The translations under genes were made by a program, and so were the position numbers. DNA of 33,390 nucleotides from Armatimonadota bacterium (GTDB lineage: Bacteria; Armatimonadota; UBA5829; JAUSEB01): assembly GCA_030649165.1 (NCBI GenBank), contig JAUSGG010000110.1:1-33390 (forward strand), read 5' to 3'. Below the pieces are notes generated by a model, which saw nothing but the letters and a program-made list of their open reading frames with translations, made no database searches and was not told the DNA's origin. Of this stretch, positions 31,075 to 33,390 are shown piece after piece; position 1 is the first letter of the stretch, and each line of letters begins with the position of its first letter.

Positions 31075-32774
31075 GTGTAGATGTGAAGCCGTTTCAGCTT
31101 GACTGTCCCGCACGTCTTGACTACCGTGCCCGTTATCTCCTTGGTGTAGAACAACTGACAGGAGTTGTCGGCCTGCACGATGATGCTGTCCACGTATACC
31201 TCCGCGGCGGGATCGGAGGCAGTCCACACGGCTTCATCCGCGGGAGGAGCAACCGGGTGCAGGACTATTTCCGTAGGACTCTTCAGCCAAACGGTCCCAT
31301 CGGAACTCGTGGCGCGCAGCACGTGGTAGTTCGGAGACGAGGAACCGCGACCTTGATACCAAAGCTCATACAGGCCGTTTCTCTGAATCACCACGGGGTT
31401 TCTTACCCCCTGATCGTCCGGAGAACCTGCCGTGCCCGATCCCAGCGCCACGCCCTGCTTGGTCCAGCTTATACCATCGGAACTCGTGGCGTAGAAAATC
31501 CTCCACTTCGTTCCGTCAAAGCCCTCGTACCACATGCGATACGTTGAGCCTTCCTTCAGAACATAAGGCTGGCCGACGCCCTTGGAGTCCAACTGGCCGG
31601 GCGAGCCTATGTCGAGCACGGGCGAAGGATTCCCGGAAATCTCGTGTTTTGCCCAACTCTGCCCGTCGGTGGAGGTCGCGTATCCTATGCGATAGTCGAT
31701 CTTGTTCTCTACCCCGCCTCCGATGTGCTCCGTATCGCCGTTCCAGCCGGTGTACCACATCTTGTGGACTGGGCCGTCCTTGATGACACACGCGCCAATT
31801 GCGAACATGGAGTCGAATATAGCTGACTGCTCGTCCGGATCGAGCAGGTCGCCTTCGTAGAACTTGCGGGCGTACAGGACCGGCTCGAAGTCGGTGTCGT
31901 TGCGCGTCCAGTTGAGACTGTCAATGGACGTGGCGAGGCCGGTCATCCACTGGTCCGAAACGCTCTCGTTCATCTGGCAAGTGCCTGAGCCGGAGTAGTA
32001 CATTTTGAACGCGCCGGCGTCGTAGAAAACGAACGGCGAGCAGACGTTGTACCGCTCCCAGCCCGGAGCCTTTGTGCCCGACAGTATGAGGGCGGAAGTC
32101 CCCGGCAGCAGCGCGCCCGAACACTGGAGGTTGTCGACGTATGTCTCGGCCACAGAGAACTGACTGCCGCAGTCCCACTGGCCGACGGAGATCATGCTGA
32201 TAGATGTGGCGCCGTTCACGACGGCTTCGTTTGCCAATACTTGAGCGCCGTTGACCCAAACGTCCATCCTGCCTGTAGTAAGGTTGATGCCCAGCCGCAC
32301 GCGCTGCCACGTAAGATTGGGAACGGGAGTCAGAATAACGGGTTGCCTGTCGGCAAGCCTGACTTTAAGCTGATTGTCGGCCAGGTAGATGCGGGTGATC
32401 TCAACTGCGTCTGATCTTCTGATGTATATCTTGCCGAGGTTGGCGCCTTCGTAGCCGTCGGCGCCCCGGGTTATATTCATCGCGACGTCTACGTCAATGG
32501 TGTGGTAACCGCCGCCGGAGTTGACGCTTCGCGTGGCCTCGCCGGAGCCGTACGACTTATAGTTCGAGCGCACGGCCTTGCCGGACTGGGCAAACGTGTT
32601 CTCGACTCTGACGGCGCCCGGGTTTCCGGTCCATCCACCTTGGCCGTCGAGGTTTCCAAGCTGGTAGGAGTCGAAATTCTCGGAGAGCCACACAGCGGCC
32701 ACCGCGGGGGCGGGGCAAAACGCGGCCAGACAGACAGCGACGAGCCCGCCGACCACAAAACGCTTCTTTCTCAT
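31056..32774 (-). CDS. P1-A: secreted jelly-roll + five-bladed propeller protein
   Basis: This protein has 572 residues from the ATG at 32774, which has GAGGAAAGGAG just upstream; an upstream TTG in frame would put that site inside the gene. The signal peptide is at about 1-26. The LamG-like jelly roll (27-220) starts SENFDSYQLGNLDGQGGWTG. The propeller (about 240-565) has strand motifs near 246 (SPFVFYDAGAFKMYYSG), 327 (GACVIKDGPVHKMWYTGWNG), 400 (GQPYVLKEGSTYRMWYEGFD), 458 (RNPVVIQRNGLYELWYQG) and 526 (VYVDSIIVQADNSCQLFYTK). The fold resembles the GH43/GH130-type propellers; catalytic residues could not be assigned. It is the first gene of the array and ends in YTEVVVP. Confidence 0.88.
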   Translation of the reverse strand: MRKKRFVVGGLVAVCLAAFCPAPAVAAVWLSENFDSYQLGNLDGQGGWTGNPGAVRVENTFAQSGKAVRSNYKSYGSGEATRSVNSGGGYHTIDVDVAMNITRGADGYEGANLGKIYIRRSDAVEITRIYLADNQLKVRLADRQPVILTPVPNLTWQRVRLGINLTTGRMDVWVNGAQVLANEAVVNGATSISMISVGQWDCGSQFSVAETYVDNLQCSGALLPGTSALILSGTKAPGWERYNVCSPFVFYDAGAFKMYYSGSGTCQMNESVSDQWMTGLATSIDSLNWTRNDTDFEPVLYARKFYEGDLLDPDEQSAIFDSMFAIGACVIKDGPVHKMWYTGWNGDTEHIGGGVENKIDYRIGYATSTDGQSWAKHEISGNPSPVLDIGSPGQLDSKGVGQPYVLKEGSTYRMWYEGFDGTKWRIFYATSSDGISWTKQGVALGSGTAGSPDDQGVRNPVVIQRNGLYELWYQGRGSSSPNYHVLRATSSDGTVWLKSPTEIVLHPVAPPADEAVWTASDPAAEVYVDSIIVQADNSCQLFYTKEITGTVVKTCGTVKLKRLHIYTEVVVP

Positions 32775-32802
32775 GTTCTCCTTTCCTCGCGGCAACGGCG
32801 CC

Positions 32803-32880
32803 GGAACCTCCCTCTAACCACCTCCTAAGAGGAGGGGGACTGGCTCCATCTCCTTGTAGGAGAGGGCTGGGGTGAGGTTT
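32803..32880. repeat. Composite palindromic repeat A, copy 7
   Basis: CCTCCTAAGAGGAGGGGG is followed by CATCTCCTTGTAGGAGAGGG and CTGGGGTGAGGTTTT. The order and orientation match 5434-5510 and 27901-28003. It lies in the presumed 5' untranslated leader of P1-A, between the possible promoter and the ribosome binding site. Confidence 0.75.
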
Positions 32881-32912
32881 TCCGTCCGGTCCCTGTCAGG
32901 CCGTTCATCTCA

Positions 32913-32941
32913 ATAATACCAGCACGGCAGGCACATTTCAC
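32913..32941 (-). promoter_or_regulatory. Possible promoter of the cassette array
   Basis: On the minus strand, GTGAAA (32941-32936), a 17-base spacer and TATTAT (32918-32913), preceded by an extended -10 TGG, make a plausible sigma70 promoter. It would start the message about 130 bases before P1-A. The -35 box is weak. Confidence 0.35.
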
Positions 32942-33255
32942 TCCGTACATTTGCCGGTATCGGCGCATAGGGCCTTTATGTCCACTGGGCTCTGGATCTG
33001 CTGCGTCAGAGTTGGCCCGTCGCGATGCCGCGTCGGGCTTCCCAACCTTTGAAGCCTTTGTTACGGGGTTAATAAGGCCACGCCCGCGCCGCGAGCCCTG
33101 GTACGAGCCTATGCGCGCGAGGACATGCCTCATCCTTAACAGGAGTTCCCATCCACGGCTTACTTCGGAGGGATGCCGACGAAACGGGACTGTAGATAGC
33201 AACCACTTTCAGTATACGCTAATGCCGCAATATATGCAACCCGTAAGAGCAGGGC

Positions 33256-33390
33256 TTACGCATTAAAACGAACCGGTCGCCATAACCTCGCTCTCAGCCC
33301 AGTGGTGTCGAGCGTGGCTATTCTCGTGACCTCGGCCGGCACATCGATGCGGGCGTCTGCCCTGGTGGAAGAGAGGCGCACCGCTGTAAC
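33256..33390 (-). CDS. Possible 3' end of a gene running off the window
   Basis: The minus strand is open in one frame from the window edge for 44 codons to a TAA at 33258-33256. The translation contains ARIDVPAEVTRIATLDTTGL and ends in RPVRFNA. The alternation of hydrophobic and polar residues and the normal codon use look like a C-terminal beta-sandwich, but I do not recognise the family. The start lies outside the window. It would be upstream of the cassette array on the same strand. This call rests on appearance only. Confidence 0.35.
   Translation of the reverse strand, partial: VTAVRLSSTRADARIDVPAEVTRIATLDTTGLRARLWRPVRFNA

Larger units (their letters stand above)
32775..33255. other. 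Leader region upstream of cassette array
   Basis: No gene is supported in these 481 bases. They contain a composite repeat A (32803-32880) and a possible minus-strand promoter (32913-32941). An open frame on the minus strand across 32825-33202 reads through the repeat and has no family resemblance or ribosome binding site, so it is not called. Confidence 0.5.

Noticed and set aside
32825-33202. A 125-codon minus-strand open frame in the leader of the array
   Set aside because: It runs through repeat A (giving SPQPSPTRR), has no ribosome binding site and has no protein-like hydrophobic core.

Overview
The window looks like a chromosomal segment of a fairly GC-rich, uncultivated bacterium. I see no tRNA, rRNA, CRISPR array, prophage or transposase gene. 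The three long FG-GAP proteins end in a paired OB-like cassette that I associate with large secreted proteins of Armatimonadota, and the window also has a DUF6754-like membrane operon and a DUF1854/ABC exporter pair. An Armatimonadota or similar origin is therefore my best guess, by inference only. Short palindromic repeats are abundant between genes, and in two places they appear to lie inside genes.

Left part (1-7557): a repeat-filled leader (1-592); an overlapping minus-strand pair encoding a DUF1854 protein and a zinc-ribbon ABC exporter (593-3366), of the type linked to cyanophycin metabolism; a plus-strand nucleoside:H+ symporter-like MFS protein (3721-5019); a 663-base gene-free stretch with repeats and a strong terminator hairpin; and a minus-strand membrane GGDEF + HD-GYP cyclic-di-GMP protein whose HD histidine is replaced by Arg.

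Middle part (7840-13384): a tightly packed six-gene minus-strand operon of membrane proteins of unknown function, including a DUF6754-like protein, faces a small zinc-ribbon membrane protein on the plus strand. The two start from back-to-back promoters whose -35 boxes form a perfect inverted repeat. A D-2-hydroxyacid dehydrogenase follows on the minus strand.

Right part (13476-32774): about 18 kb, all on the minus strand, holds four tandem paralogous two-gene cassettes followed by a YD-repeat lipoprotein gene. In each cassette gene A encodes a secreted five-bladed propeller, usually with an N-terminal LamG-like jelly roll. Gene B encodes a secreted FG-GAP/VCBS protein with ten calcium-type DxDxDGxxD loops, usually with a C-terminal tandem OB-like cassette. 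A and B always overlap by the four bases ATGA, and the ribosome binding site of B (GGAGGT, nine bases before the ATG) is written into the conserved last codons of A (EVVNP or EVVVP). In transcription order the cassettes are P1 (32774 to 28033), P2 (27897 to 23177), P3 (23002 to 18180) and P4 (18036 to 14513). P4 is the short form: its A lacks the jelly roll and its B lacks the OB-like cassette. This repeated, coupled secreted pair is the best candidate in the window for an undescribed system. The layout suggests equimolar secreted partners, perhaps for binding or processing extracellular glycans, but no catalytic function can be proved from the sequence.
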